Shown: positions 34,221-42,858, counted from the stretch's first letter. The stretch: 64,000 nucleotides of DNA from Bacillus sp. NEB1478 (GCF_031582965.1 NZ_CP134049.1:3472001-3536000); one strand, 5' to 3'. A program made the numbers and translations. The notes: generated from the sequence alone by a model not told the origin.

Positions 34221-34745
34221 CTATTCCTTCACTGGCGGCCGTTCACCATATTGCAGTTCGCGAATGCTTAACCCAAAATCCATCTCCATGTGTGGATAGT
34301 CTTTAAAACCATACCAATCTCCACCCCACTCAAATCCTAATTCCTTTCCGATCGCGACTACTTCCATCCAATCCGACTTTCCGTTTTTATTATCATCACG
34401 TTTCAAATCCCACACAACGGTTCCATCTTTCAAAAGAAGGGCAAAATCAATCGCAAGCCCATAATTATGGTACGATTCCCCGCCCTCCACATGTGTCACG
34501 ATCGTTCCTTCAGTCGTTCTTCCACGAGCGTATAATTTATCCTGTTCTGCAGCTGAACGAAAATCATCGGTAATCACGATATTGATCCCCTTTTGAGCTG
34601 CTCTTTGAATGAGCTGATCCCGATGCGACGCTACAATAGGATTTATCTCAGTTGGCATTGGTACATTCTTTCTTCGCATTTCGTCAATAATCCAATAAAA
34701 TAACACGAACAAAACAGCAATAAAAATAAATGTTTTAAATTTCAC
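34221..34745 (-). CDS. cwlK: CwlK-like peptidoglycan L-alanyl-D-glutamate endopeptidase (M15)
   Basis: 174-residue exported enzyme from the GTG at 34745 (AGGAGG twelve bases upstream; a TTG nine bases further up is an alternative). An N-terminal membrane segment (about residues 5-22) acts as anchor or signal. The M15 zinc site is visible: SYHNYGLAIDFAL gives the His and Asp ligands, WGGDWYGFKDYPHMEMD the catalytic Glu region and the third His. DDFRSAAEQDKLYARGRT is the standard substrate-side segment. Cleaves between L-Ala and D-Glu of the stem peptide in B. subtilis CwlK. Co-transcribed with the membrane protein genes on both sides. Confidence 0.84.
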   Translation of the reverse strand: MKFKTFIFIAVLFVLFYWIIDEMRRKNVPMPTEINPIVASHRDQLIQRAAQKGINIVITDDFRSAAEQDKLYARGRTTEGTIVTHVEGGESYHNYGLAIDFALLLKDGTVVWDLKRDDNKNGKSDWMEVVAIGKELGFEWGGDWYGFKDYPHMEMDFGLSIRELQYGERPPVKE

Positions 34746-34764
34746 TTGAGGCAAAGTCCTCCTG

Positions 34765-35268
34765 TTACTCCAGCATTTTGTTAAATGCCTCTTCTGATAA
34801 AACGACCGGCTTAAATCCGCCAAGCTCGATATATTCCACCTCACCGTTGATGCTAACTTTAAACACATCGTCCATTATAGTATGTTCAATCGAATCTACA
34901 AATCGATTGTGTGTAAAATAATGATTCTTAATTTCATTTTCGTAGTCATAAAGAGGTTCATTCGATAGTTCATATGGCATTTTCATTTTTTCTATTTTCT
35001 TTAAAGTAGATGACGGCTTTCGCTTTCTCTCCCCTTGATTATAAATACCTTGGAGGAGTCCGACCACTTCAGAAAATCCTAAAAAAATGACGCACCATAT
35101 AACACCGCCAGCAGCGTAGGCGAATGAAACAAGACCTTGATGATTTTCTGCGGGATCCCCTGGCAATACAGAGGTTAAATGAATCAATCCTAATAAAAGC
35201 CCTGCAGCTAAACAGGCCCATCCAAGCCATTTTAATGCATCAGCAATCAAATTTTCCTTGCTCGTCAC
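34765..35268 (-). CDS. Two-helix membrane protein of unknown function
   Basis: 167-residue protein from the GTG at 35268, which has GGGGGAG about seven bases upstream. The frame stays open to 35436, but the extra codons read into phased word array F (the apparent MWNYDGLPWNY is the repeat word translated), so I reject that start; an internal ATG at 35361 cannot be excluded. Two membrane helices (about residues 12-32 and 45-65) are followed by a cytoplasmic region of about 100 residues with many charged residues and no known motif. It ends 19 bases before the CwlK-like start, so they form an operon. Confidence 0.6.
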   Translation of the reverse strand: MTSKENLIADALKWLGWACLAAGLLLGLIHLTSVLPGDPAENHQGLVSFAYAAGGVIWCVIFLGFSEVVGLLQGIYNQGERKRKPSSTLKKIEKMKMPYELSNEPLYDYENEIKNHYFTHNRFVDSIEHTIMDDVFKVSINGEVEYIELGGFKPVVLSEEAFNKMLE

Positions 35269-35403
35269 CTTTTCTCCCCCTTGTAACTCTCTCAATATAC
35301 TAAATTTACCATATTTTCCATAATGAAAGAGGATATTTAAAATTTGAGGGTCTTTTTCATACATATGCTTCGGAATATCTATCTCTACTGATGCTGTGAC
35401 AAC

Positions 35404-35520
35404 ATAATTCCACGGTAATCCATCATAATTCCACACTCATGCTCCATAATTCAACGGTAATCAACCGTAATTCCACAAAAACACCTGACATGACCACGAG
35501 TCGACATTATTCGGCAAAGA
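35404..35520 (+). repeat. Phased word array F (ATAATTCCAC, 4 units plus decayed fifth)
   Basis: ATAATTCCAC or a near match starts at 35404, 35425, 35446 (ATAATTCAAC) and 35467 (GTAATTCCAC), exactly 21 bases apart; a decayed fifth unit ACATGACCAC is at 35488. This leads into GACATTATTCGGCAAAGA at 35503-35520, clearly the end motif seen in the other arrays. Spacers differ, although the first and third share CGGTAATC. Lies in the 382-base gap between the RsbR-like gene and the membrane protein operon; nothing else was seen in that gap. Confidence 0.87.
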
Positions 35521-35650
35521 CTGTACATGCTTTGGGCTACTTAAAGGCAAAACCAGCCAATCCACGCCCACTTCCATCCAGAATAAAAAAACCGGCACCA
35601 AAGGATTACTTCTGCAAGCAACCTTTTGATGTCGGTTCACATCACTGGAT

Positions 35651-36487
35651 CTATTGAGTTCCTTCACTAATCGCCTGTGCTAGATTAGATTTTATCGAGA
35701 TACTTTCAAAAGAAAGTCCTAGCTGTATGGCTGTCATTGCGATCTCTGGTCTGATTCCAGACAATGTCGATTTTACGCCGATTAAACTCAGTGTTTCGAT
35801 TAACTGGAAAATCTGCTGTGCGACCATTGTATCAATGATAAGAACACCAGATAAATCTATCAAGAGATGGGAGATATCTTTATCTATACAATGCTTCAGC
35901 GTATTCTCCACTATGAATCGTGCTCTCGTCGTATCAATTTCCCCAATTAATGGGAGAAGTCCCATCTGATTATTCAGCGCAATAACCGGTGTACTTAATT
36001 CATTGATCATCTCCTGCTGAGCTTCTAATCTTTGAATTGATACTTTTTGATTTTCCTCAACAAACCAGGTAACGATTTTATTAAATGTACTAATGATAAT
36101 TTCATTCCAAGAGTCAATCGTCGTTTGAGGATATTCACCTTCATGCAGGTAAACAAACTCTTTCACAAAACTGAGGTACTGTTTTTGAACACTAAAAAAT
36201 TCGTTCATAATGACTGTAACAGGAGTATTTAAATGTTCTTCGTCCTGTGCAATCATGATTACCCATTTCTCGAAGTCTTTTAGAAACTTGGACTCCTCGG
36301 TAACGAAAACTTCACAAAAATGCAGATGAAAGCCGTGATTTTGTTTTTTTAGAGTGGCAATGGTTTTAGGATCAGTAGAAGCATAGACCCCAGAAACTTT
36401 ACTTTTGTCGATAGAAGCATACCAATCTTCCGTCATTTGCCAAGTTTTATCTATTAAAAATGCGTGAAGTTCTTTATCTCTATGCAT
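35651..36487 (-). CDS. RsbR-family stressosome protein (STAS domain)
   Basis: 278-residue cytoplasmic protein with an N-terminal helical sensor domain (RsbR non-haem globin-like, about residues 1-150) and a C-terminal STAS domain (about 160-275). The phospho-acceptor region LLIDLSGVLIIDTMVAQQI contains the Thr corresponding to the second RsbT site, and INELSTPVIALNNQMGLLPL is the conserved linker and first strand. RsbR paralogues form the stressosome that controls sigma B. No rsbS or rsbT is adjacent, as for the scattered B. subtilis paralogues rsbRB, RC and RD. The ATG has GGAGAG upstream. Confidence 0.88.
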   Translation of the reverse strand: MHRDKELHAFLIDKTWQMTEDWYASIDKSKVSGVYASTDPKTIATLKKQNHGFHLHFCEVFVTEESKFLKDFEKWVIMIAQDEEHLNTPVTVIMNEFFSVQKQYLSFVKEFVYLHEGEYPQTTIDSWNEIIISTFNKIVTWFVEENQKVSIQRLEAQQEMINELSTPVIALNNQMGLLPLIGEIDTTRARFIVENTLKHCIDKDISHLLIDLSGVLIIDTMVAQQIFQLIETLSLIGVKSTLSGIRPEIAMTAIQLGLSFESISIKSNLAQAISEGTQ

Positions 36488-36577
36488 TTCTCACTCTCCA
36501 ATTCTGCCATTACGAATGAAAACCTTCTTTTCTTTATCATATATCTGTCAGAGTGATTTTACAATTTTTACAAACTA

Positions 36578-36808
36578 TTAATCTTCGTCTTTTGCATCCC
36601 AATCCTCTGGAATAGGTTCGCTTAAATATTCTTCTATTAATTCTTTATATTTTTCCATTTGTTCTAGATGTGTGTCGAACTGGTCTTTATTGATCAAATG
36701 TTGGGTTCCATCAAAAAGAGCACGAATCTTTTTCTCCTGAATTAAACGTTCAATGAATTCTTCAGACATCGATAAATATTCTGCCGTTTCCTTTATTGTA
36801 AGGTACAT
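36578..36808 (-). CDS. Small helix-turn-helix protein (excisionase-like)
   Basis: 76-residue protein. Residues 1-50 match the MerR/excisionase-type HTH_17 domain: MYLTIKETAEYLSMSEEFIERLIQ followed by KKIRALFDGTQHLINKDQF, seen here in shorter pieces TIKETAEYLSMS and LFDGTQHLI. An acidic C-terminal tail (EPIPEDWDAKDED) follows. No phage or transposon gene lies nearby, so excisionase activity is doubtful; many Bacillus genomes keep such proteins as stand-alone regulators. GGATAGG precedes the ATG. Confidence 0.7.
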   Translation of the reverse strand: MYLTIKETAEYLSMSEEFIERLIQEKKIRALFDGTQHLINKDQFDTHLEQMEKYKELIEEYLSEPIPEDWDAKDED

Positions 36809-36910
36809 AACCTATCCCACCTTGTCCTACTCATAGTTAACCTAAGCTTACAAGAAGAATGATAACTCTTCAATGTTCACCCCAACTGCACGAGCCAAAA
36901 AATTATTCCA

Positions 36911-38086
36911 TTAATCCTGGAATGATCTTTTCTTGTTTAATAAAGTCTTAGTCATAACGATTGCAAACAATAAAAATGCCACATCAATGAATCCATATAA
37001 AAGCCCGTAACTGCCTAAATGAAACAGCATGCTTCCTAATATCGGGCCAACTGCCATTCCCATGTAACGAAAGAAATTATATGCCCCAATCGCAGTCGCA
37101 CGATTTTCCTGAAACTGCTGAGTAAGCAAAGCCGTCTGTACCGGAAGTGATGTTCCTAAAAACAGACCAAAGAGACTAATAGAAATGATAAGCAAGGGCA
37201 GTGAAATATGCGACACCAAAATAAACAACAATAAAGAAGCTGTATTCATAAAAGTTGTGTATACGACCACCTTTCTTTCATCAAATCTTCGAAGCTTTCC
37301 ACCGATAATGCTGCCCGCCACTATACCAAGCGATAATGGAAGGAAAACAAGACCCTTTTGCTCCACAGATAAAGAATAGCGTTCACTCATGATTCCTGGC
37401 AGGAATACTAAAAAGTTATACAACCCATAATATTGGATGAACCCAAGACCAATAACCGAAAAACCTATTCGGTTTTGTAAAATCTTAATAAAATCTACGA
37501 ATCTAAAATTTTGCTTTTGATGGGACTCTGGTTTCGTTTCTTTTAAATAAAAGTAATTCCCCGCAAACACGATAATTCCTACACACAATAAAGCAACGAA
37601 AACCATATGAAAATCAAACGAACCACTCAAAAATCCGCCAGCAACAGGACCTACAACAGGACCAAGAGAAACCATCATCTGAAAAGTCCCCATCGGCTGG
37701 ATGCGATTCTTGCCTTCAAATAAATCGCCGATAACAGTTACTGCTACAACTGAACCTGCAGCAATTCCTACCGCTTGCAACGAACGGAAGATGAGCAGAA
37801 ATTCTATGGACTCTGAAAAATAACAGCCAATCGTTGCTGCCAAATAAATAAGCAGTCCGGTCAGCATCACTTTCCGCCGGCCAATTGAGTCTGTAAGTGG
37901 ACCGTAGACCATCTGCATCAACGCTAAGAAAACCGTATAGATCGAGATCGATACATTGACTAAGAATGGCGTCGTATGAAGTTCCTTTGTTACTTCTGGA
38001 ATAATAGGAACATAGATCGTTTGTGAAAAAGGACCAAGAAATGCAGCAATCGCTACTAAATAAACAATAAGAATACGGTATTTCAA
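36911..38086 (-). CDS. Major facilitator superfamily transporter
   Basis: 391-residue membrane transporter with 12 predicted helices. The loop 2-3 motif is YGPLTDSIGRRKVMLTG (about residues 61-77), and MVSLGPVVGPVAGGFLSG (about 138-155) is the antiporter motif C of 12-helix drug/proton exporters such as Bcr/CflA. The start is a TTG at 38086 behind GAGGAG. Substrate unknown. The gene follows the dimethylamine-monooxygenase-like operon on the same strand but is separated by a gene remnant and a terminator, so it is probably an independent unit. Confidence 0.88.
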   Translation of the reverse strand: MKYRILIVYLVAIAAFLGPFSQTIYVPIIPEVTKELHTTPFLVNVSISIYTVFLALMQMVYGPLTDSIGRRKVMLTGLLIYLAATIGCYFSESIEFLLIFRSLQAVGIAAGSVVAVTVIGDLFEGKNRIQPMGTFQMMVSLGPVVGPVAGGFLSGSFDFHMVFVALLCVGIIVFAGNYFYLKETKPESHQKQNFRFVDFIKILQNRIGFSVIGLGFIQYYGLYNFLVFLPGIMSERYSLSVEQKGLVFLPLSLGIVAGSIIGGKLRRFDERKVVVYTTFMNTASLLLFILVSHISLPLLIISISLFGLFLGTSLPVQTALLTQQFQENRATAIGAYNFFRYMGMAVGPILGSMLFHLGSYGLLYGFIDVAFLLFAIVMTKTLLNKKRSFQD

Positions 38087-38117
38087 AGAGAAAACTCCTC
38101 GTCATCTGAAATAAGAA

Positions 38118-38150
38118 AAGTCTGCTGAAACGAAGGCTTCAGTCAGACTT
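38118..38150 (-). terminator. Terminator-like hairpin
   Basis: AAGTCTGACTGAA/TTCAGCAGACTT pairing (one mismatch) with TTCTTATTTC after it on the minus strand; between the pRiA4b ORF-3 remnant and the MFS gene. Confidence 0.7.
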
Positions 38151-38218
38151 GAATCATTAATTTTCAATTGTAAATTATACACCTGATTAATCTTTTCTAA
38201 AAAGGTTAAGCTCAAAAA

Positions 38219-38464
38219 TTAACATTTGATTTTTTTCAGGCGGCGATTCATTTCCTTTAAATCGAAATGTTCCGGATCAAACTGACGGCCATCTGTATCT
38301 TCCTCCGCCCATTGCATCATGTGTTCATATTCTTCGTCCTTAGGATTTCCAATGATAGAAAGGAAATAAGAATATCCTCCAGGACCTCCAACATCCTCAG
38401 GAGGACGGCTGCGGCTGCCTTCAAGACAATGAGGATATCTAGGCCCATCTTCAATCAGTACTTC
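38219..38464 (-). pseudogene. Remnant of a plasmid pRiA4b ORF-3-like gene
   Basis: The minus strand encodes about 80 residues with the typical C-terminus of the pRiA4b ORF-3 family: EDGPRYPHCLEGSRSRPPED, then DVGGPGGYSYFLSII and EEYEHMMQWAEE, ending in RRLKKIKC. There is no start codon: an in-frame TAG lies directly upstream at 38465-38467, and the next gene ends at 38478. Only the C-terminal third of the usual protein remains, so the 5' part was lost, probably by deletion. The family often travels with mobile DNA. Confidence 0.8.
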
Positions 38465-38477
38465 CTACTTTGTTCAG

Positions 38478-39434
38478 CTAAATCTCTAACACTACCTTAT
38501 CTGATTTCGCCCGTGAAACACAAGTTAAGATCATGGCGTTCGATTTCTGCTGCTCGTCATTAAGAAATGAATCAAAATGTTCGATTTCCCCTTCTCTTAC
38601 TCTCACTTCACAAGTTCCGCACCGTCCAACTTGGCATGAATAAGGGACTTGGACTCCATGTTCATGGAGAGCATTTAAAAGGGTTTGATCTTTATTAACA
38701 GAAATTAGATGGCCATCTTTTAATTCTACTAGAAAAGGTTTAAGATTCTTTGGCTGCGGCGGTGTGAAACGTTCAAAGTGGATATTCATCTTGGTGTAGC
38801 CCATTCGAATTGCCGCATCTGTAAATTCAGTTATAAAGGAGTCAGGACCGCAGAAATATACGTGCGTTCCCATTCTGTGATTTTCTAAAATGTGCGTGTT
38901 CATACGTTGCTGATCTTTAGAAAAATAGAATTGAGTTTGGTCCCGATAGTGTTGTTTTAAAAAGTCATAAAAAGCACAAATGTCTTTTGACTTTGAAGCA
39001 TAATGAAGCTCAAATGAAGAACCTTTCTCTTGAAGTTCTTCTATCATTGATAAAAAGGGAGTTATACCAATCCCAGCCGCATAAAACACATGATGCCTCG
39101 CTTTAAAACTGAGCGGGAAGTGATTCTTTGGATAACTGATTTCCAGCTCATCGCCAACCTTTATATGCTGATGCCAATATCGAGACCCGCCCCTAGAAAA
39201 TTCGCTCAACCTGACAGCTATCTTGTAATATTGCGTTTCATCTGGACCGCTTGTCAAAGAATAGTGTCTTACGATCAATCCGTTAGGCGTTTCGATGTAT
39301 GCAGCAATATGCGCACCTCCACTAAATTTCGGGAGCAGGTTTCCATCAAGCGCCGCTAAAGCGAAGCGTTTTACATTTTCTGTCTCCTTATCAATCGATT
39401 TCACAAATACCCGTATCGTTTTTTCTTTATACAA
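38478..39434 (-). CDS. PDR/VanB-type ferredoxin-NAD(P)H reductase, Dmm-like
   Basis: 318-residue flavin and iron-sulfur reductase. Flavin site RHYSLTSGP (about residues 55-63), nucleotide-binding GIGITPFLSM (about 119-128) and a C-terminal plant-type 2Fe-2S domain with CQVGRCGTC and a later TCVSRA (Cys spacing C-x4-C-x2-C...C). The start is a TTG at 39434 behind AGGGGTG. It is the third gene after a DUF3445 protein and a DmmA-like protein, the same set that makes dimethylamine monooxygenase in other bacteria, where this subunit delivers electrons. Other Rieske-type partners are not present. Confidence 0.82.
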   Translation of the reverse strand: MYKEKTIRVFVKSIDKETENVKRFALAALDGNLLPKFSGGAHIAAYIETPNGLIVRHYSLTSGPDETQYYKIAVRLSEFSRGGSRYWHQHIKVGDELEISYPKNHFPLSFKARHHVFYAAGIGITPFLSMIEELQEKGSSFELHYASKSKDICAFYDFLKQHYRDQTQFYFSKDQQRMNTHILENHRMGTHVYFCGPDSFITEFTDAAIRMGYTKMNIHFERFTPPQPKNLKPFLVELKDGHLISVNKDQTLLNALHEHGVQVPYSCQVGRCGTCEVRVREGEIEHFDSFLNDEQQKSNAMILTCVSRAKSDKVVLEI

Positions 39435-39446
39435 CGATTATCACCC

Positions 39447-39893
39447 CTACAGTTTCGCCACATATCCCAAATAAGCATCGTGCGTTTTAGAATAGTGATC
39501 CGAAATCGAAAGCTCCAAACCGCAATGTTGACAAAAGATTTCCAGTTGCTTATCAACCTTTTTGTTTATTCCATGACAACGGCAGCAAAAAACTCGAACT
39601 ACTTTTTCACCGTATCCAATAAACTGCGCGTCCCCTTCAGAAAAACCTGCATCCTCACTAAGCTTTCTTGCCTGAGAAAGATCGTTAGGCGGAAGGGAAA
39701 CATACAGGTAAGTACCTATTTTTTGCTTTTCTAAAAAGCTAGTAAACTCCGTCCAGTCCCGCTCATCTTCAAATCGAAAGATCTCTTTTTCACTCGCCTG
39801 CTCCATTACATCACTCAGCAGCTTCATCCCCTGTTGATCAGCACAAAACAAATACTTTCTTTTGTTTCCTATAAAAACGCCATCATGTGTCAT
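39447..39893 (-). CDS. DmmA-like subunit with zinc-ribbon C-terminus
   Basis: 148-residue cytoplasmic protein. The C-terminal region FCCRCHGINKKVDKQ ... IFCQHCGLELSISDHYS ends LGYVAKL, which is the zinc-ribbon and SDHYS pattern of the DmmA family of dimethylamine monooxygenase. The N-terminal 95 residues are less conserved (FADQQ/FRFEDERDWTEF-like). It overlaps the stop of the DUF3445 gene by four bases (ATGA) and is followed by the reductase after 12 bases, so the three genes are one transcript. Confidence 0.75.
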   Translation of the reverse strand: MTHDGVFIGNKRKYLFCADQQGMKLLSDVMEQASEKEIFRFEDERDWTEFTSFLEKQKIGTYLYVSLPPNDLSQARKLSEDAGFSEGDAQFIGYGEKVVRVFCCRCHGINKKVDKQLEIFCQHCGLELSISDHYSKTHDAYLGYVAKL

Positions 39894-40846
39894 AGGACTT
39901 TCTCACTTTTCATCCGTTCACTTAAATACGCCAAGACCTCATCACGGTATAAAGAAATTCCTTTATAGTCATAAATCTGTGATGGAAGCTCGGATAGTAT
40001 GTCGTAAAACTGCTGCAGCCACGCTGGATTAGAAGTTAAATTTTCTAAGGATAAAAGATGTGTATGAATCGTAAAAAGGATGCTGTTCGTTCTTGGTAAT
40101 CGGAACAATTTCTGAACTTCAATCCTTAAGTGGACGAGTTCGCCTGTATTCTCCTTTGTTACTTGTTTTCTTAACTTACCCCACTCATCAAACGTTTCAA
40201 TTGATGTATCGAGTCGATCCCCCGCCATGAGCGACCAGTTTTTCCGCTCCCAAGGGTTACCCGCTTCCAGCCTCAAAAGAAATTGCATAATTCTCGCATC
40301 TAAACCTTCTTCATTAAAACCGGGAATCGGATGGTGGATGCTTTTAAACGCCATTCCTAAATTAAATGCGAGCGACCAGTTTGCCGGAAAGCAAAGCTGA
40401 CCCGCATCCAGATAAAGATCCCCATCCCTTTGCATCATGTAGATCAAATCCTCCTGTACATGACGACTGATAAAATGCAGCGGTTCAAATGGAAGTGTGC
40501 TGTTGTCGCCAAATGTAAAGAAATGCACTTCATTAAAAAGCTTATTGTGGAAAGTCCACTCGTTATCGGATTTTTGTAATGAAAAATGTTGAGGGTACGC
40601 GCTAACAAGATGATCGATCACTAAATCTACAATCTCCCACTGCCCTGTAAACGTATGTGGCAATGATTGATAACAACGTTCAGAATGATGGGTTAACAGA
40701 TCCCTTTTCAACTGCATCTCTTCCATGTAACTTGGAGTAATTTCGATACTGATCGGACTTTTCATCGGTATGGAGTTATTCGAATAGCGATAAGTTGAAC
40801 CTTTAAACGGATACGGAAACTGTTCCAAATTGGTCGTCCACTTCAT
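39890..40846 (-). CDS. DUF3445 haem-dependent oxidative N-demethylase-like protein
   Basis: 318-residue cytoplasmic protein of the DUF3445 family, whose members include the haem-dependent oxidative N-demethylase and the catalytic subunit of dimethylamine monooxygenase. Visible family parts are QEDLIYMMQRDGDLYLDAGQ, LCFPANWSLAFNLGM and HHPIPGFNEEGL (about residues 160-215), and RVEVQKLFRLPRTNSILFTIHT-like text near 240-260. First gene of the operon, ATG behind AAGGGTGAGG. The predicted activity is oxidative removal of a methyl group from a small amine; the true substrate is not known. Confidence 0.8.
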   Translation of the reverse strand: MKWTTNLEQFPYPFKGSTYRYSNNSIPMKSPISIEITPSYMEEMQLKRDLLTHHSERCYQSLPHTFTGQWEIVDLVIDHLVSAYPQHFSLQKSDNEWTFHNKLFNEVHFFTFGDNSTLPFEPLHFISRHVQEDLIYMMQRDGDLYLDAGQLCFPANWSLAFNLGMAFKSIHHPIPGFNEEGLDARIMQFLLRLEAGNPWERKNWSLMAGDRLDTSIETFDEWGKLRKQVTKENTGELVHLRIEVQKLFRLPRTNSILFTIHTHLLSLENLTSNPAWLQQFYDILSELPSQIYDYKGISLYRDEVLAYLSERMKSEKVL

Positions 40847-41041
40847 ACCCTCACCCTTTAACTGAATATTCTTATAATTTATTGTATAGAAAATAGGTGG
40901 GTAATGAAAGTAGGAAGGTAATGGAAAAGCGGAATAAATAATCTCACTTATGGAGGTTTTTACAGACGATTTTTGGATTACATGCTGCGTTTGTTGGATA
41001 ACGCCCTGACTCGATCATAAAAATGGTTTCTAACAAAAAAC

Positions 41042-41071
41042 AATCAGGAGAGACTATACGTCCTCCTGATT
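41042..41071 (-). terminator. Terminator of the VOC gene
   Basis: AATCAGGAG/CTCCTGATT stem followed on the minus strand by GTTTTTTGTT, ten bases after the stop. Confidence 0.88.
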
Positions 41072-41081
41072 TTCATATTCC

Positions 41082-41495
41082 CTATTCTTTTTTCTCAGGA
41101 TAATCACATAACTCTATGATCTGCCCTTGTGAGTGAATCGGGTTCATGTAAATTAATCTTCTGCCAAACGGATTTGTCCGGTACGTATCCTTTAAAAAAG
41201 TAAATCCTCTATTCTCAAAGTCTTTTATGGTTTCGAGAAGATCGTCCACTTCATAAGCTAGATGATGCACGCCTTTCCCTTTTTGACGGATGAATCGCTC
41301 AACAGGAGATGTTCTGCTGGTCGGTTCAAGCAGTTCAATCACTTGATTCTCCAATTCAATTACTGCGATGTGCGTCTCAACTCCAGGCTTTTCACTCGTA
41401 TAACGTTCAGTCAACTTCCCGCCTAATACATTTGTATAAAATTCAATCGCTTCATCTATCCGCCGAACAGCGATTCCTGTATGATCCAGTCTCAT
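41082..41495 (-). CDS. VOC family protein, methylmalonyl-CoA epimerase/glyoxalase-like
   Basis: 137-residue protein from the ATG at 41495 (GAGGTG upstream). It has two beta-alpha-beta-beta-beta modules: MRLDHTGIAVRRIDEAIEFY with the first metal-site His, ELENQVIELLEP with a Glu, GVHHLAYEVDDL with the second His and GQIIELCDYP with the last Glu. This His/Glu/His/Glu set fits methylmalonyl-CoA epimerase or a similar metal-dependent VOC enzyme. No mutase or propionyl-CoA gene is adjacent, so the substrate is open. Confidence 0.8.
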   Translation of the reverse strand: MRLDHTGIAVRRIDEAIEFYTNVLGGKLTERYTSEKPGVETHIAVIELENQVIELLEPTSRTSPVERFIRQKGKGVHHLAYEVDDLLETIKDFENRGFTFLKDTYRTNPFGRRLIYMNPIHSQGQIIELCDYPEKKE

Positions 41496-41620
41496 TCCGA
41501 TCACCTCTTCCTTTTGTTGTCTTGAATTATAAAGAGTTAAAAATCAATCCGCAAAATTCTTTAATTACTTATCAGCTTCAGCGTGATTTGGCGAGTTATT
41601 ATTTTTGTTCAATACCTTTG

Positions 41621-42760
41621 TTACAAAGCTGGCTGTACTACTTCTTTTTCCACGCGTACCCTTTTTCCTTTCATTCCAAATAAAAATCTTAATATACTAA
41701 ACTTTTGAATGACAAAATGATAGCAGAGCATGATAATTAGAAACGAAATGGGTATTAGGAAAAGCAGCTTTAATGAAATGGGCCATGCCAAATTCCGAAT
41801 CATAAACCCTAAGCACAAAATAATCGGCTGATGAAGTATATAAAATGGCATTGAAGCTTCACTCGCGTACTTATGAAAGTCATTTGAAAATGACAAATAT
41901 TTATCTGCCAGGAAGAAGATACATAATAATAAACTCCAGCAATTTATAGTGCGCACAGCAAAAAAGAGTATTTCTTGTTCTGACCCCTGTTGAGGGTATG
42001 CCTTCATAAACCAATTGATGTAAATGACAGAAGAAATAAAAGCCAAAACAAGGTTAAATCTGAAGGTAGATTTAAACGTTTGTTTAAAAGCTTCACTTGA
42101 AAAGAAATAATAGCCATAAATAAAAACGAGCAAATAAAACATTAGGTCCCAGCCACCTAATCCTTGTGTCTTAATCAATCCGGAAGCAAAAAGAAATATA
42201 GGCAACAGACAATAATGAATGAGTCTAAATTCACCCTTTTTAGTGATTCCTTTAAACAATGGAATGGTCAAAAAAGAAAATACGACGAGAACAAGTAAAT
42301 ACCACAGATGCAGACCAAAGAATGCAAAATTCCCTGTCCCTCCAAAGTCTAAATAGATCCCATCAAAGAAATGAGGAAAAAACTCAAAATACGAACCGTT
42401 AAATTGGTTGTTAGCCACTCGTTCCATATAAATCTGTGGAGGAGTCAAAAATAATACACCAAACAAAAGGGGTACCCCTAACCTTTTTAGCCGTTCTTTA
42501 AGATACAATGACACACTCCTTTTTTCGAAAGCATAAGAAACACTTACACCAGAAACCGCAAAGAAAATCGGCATGATCCAAGCCCCAACAAAAAGTGAGA
42601 AAACTAGAATACTGCTAGAATCAATTTCATTATTTTTTACGTGCCAAGGAAAAGGATTCACAAACATTGAGCAATGGTAAAGAAAGACACCAACTGTAGC
42701 CAAAACACGAATCCAATCCATATCATACTGTCTCTTTAAAAAGATATCGTGATTCTCCAT
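41621..42760 (-). CDS. Acyltransferase family 3 membrane protein
   Basis: 379-residue integral membrane protein with about ten helices, from the ATG at 42760 (GAGGTGG just upstream; a further ATG at 42784 has no site). The N-terminal RQYDMDWIRVLATVGVFLYHCSM contains the catalytic His of acyltransferase 3 proteins (FLYHC), followed by the charged loop KERLKRLGVPLLFGVLFL. The C-terminus is basic. Relatives O-acetylate cell-wall or surface polysaccharides (OatA-like); the GDSL-type extracellular domain of OatA is absent, so the acceptor is unknown. Confidence 0.83.
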   Translation of the reverse strand: MENHDIFLKRQYDMDWIRVLATVGVFLYHCSMFVNPFPWHVKNNEIDSSSILVFSLFVGAWIMPIFFAVSGVSVSYAFEKRSVSLYLKERLKRLGVPLLFGVLFLTPPQIYMERVANNQFNGSYFEFFPHFFDGIYLDFGGTGNFAFFGLHLWYLLVLVVFSFLTIPLFKGITKKGEFRLIHYCLLPIFLFASGLIKTQGLGGWDLMFYLLVFIYGYYFFSSEAFKQTFKSTFRFNLVLAFISSVIYINWFMKAYPQQGSEQEILFFAVRTINCWSLLLCIFFLADKYLSFSNDFHKYASEASMPFYILHQPIILCLGFMIRNLAWPISLKLLFLIPISFLIIMLCYHFVIQKFSILRFLFGMKGKRVRVEKEVVQPAL

Positions 42761-42818
42761 ACTCCACCTCAGAACAAAATTCATTTTAGTAATATTTTAC
42801 ATTTTGTGACACAAAAAA

Positions 42819-42847
42819 AGAAGATGAAACTACAATAATTTCATCTT
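42819..42847 (-). terminator. Terminator of the second sigma/anti-sigma operon
   Basis: GAAGATGAAA/TTTCATCTTC stem followed by a run of seven T on the minus strand, about 12 bases after the stop at 42859. Confidence 0.92.
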
Positions 42848-42858
42848 CCTAAAAAATA

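Noticed and set aside
35439..35657. 72-codon open frame between the RsbR-like gene and the membrane protein operon
   Set aside because: It is array F translated; the 21-base period keeps frames open by chance.
36578..36808. Excisionase of a prophage or conjugative element
   Set aside because: No integrase, phage genes or att-like repeats nearby; called only as a small DNA-binding protein.
40895..41000. Possible further phased array with GGTAATG and TTGGAT words
   Set aside because: Only one pair (40974 and 40995) is 21 bases apart; other spacings are irregular and no end motif is seen.
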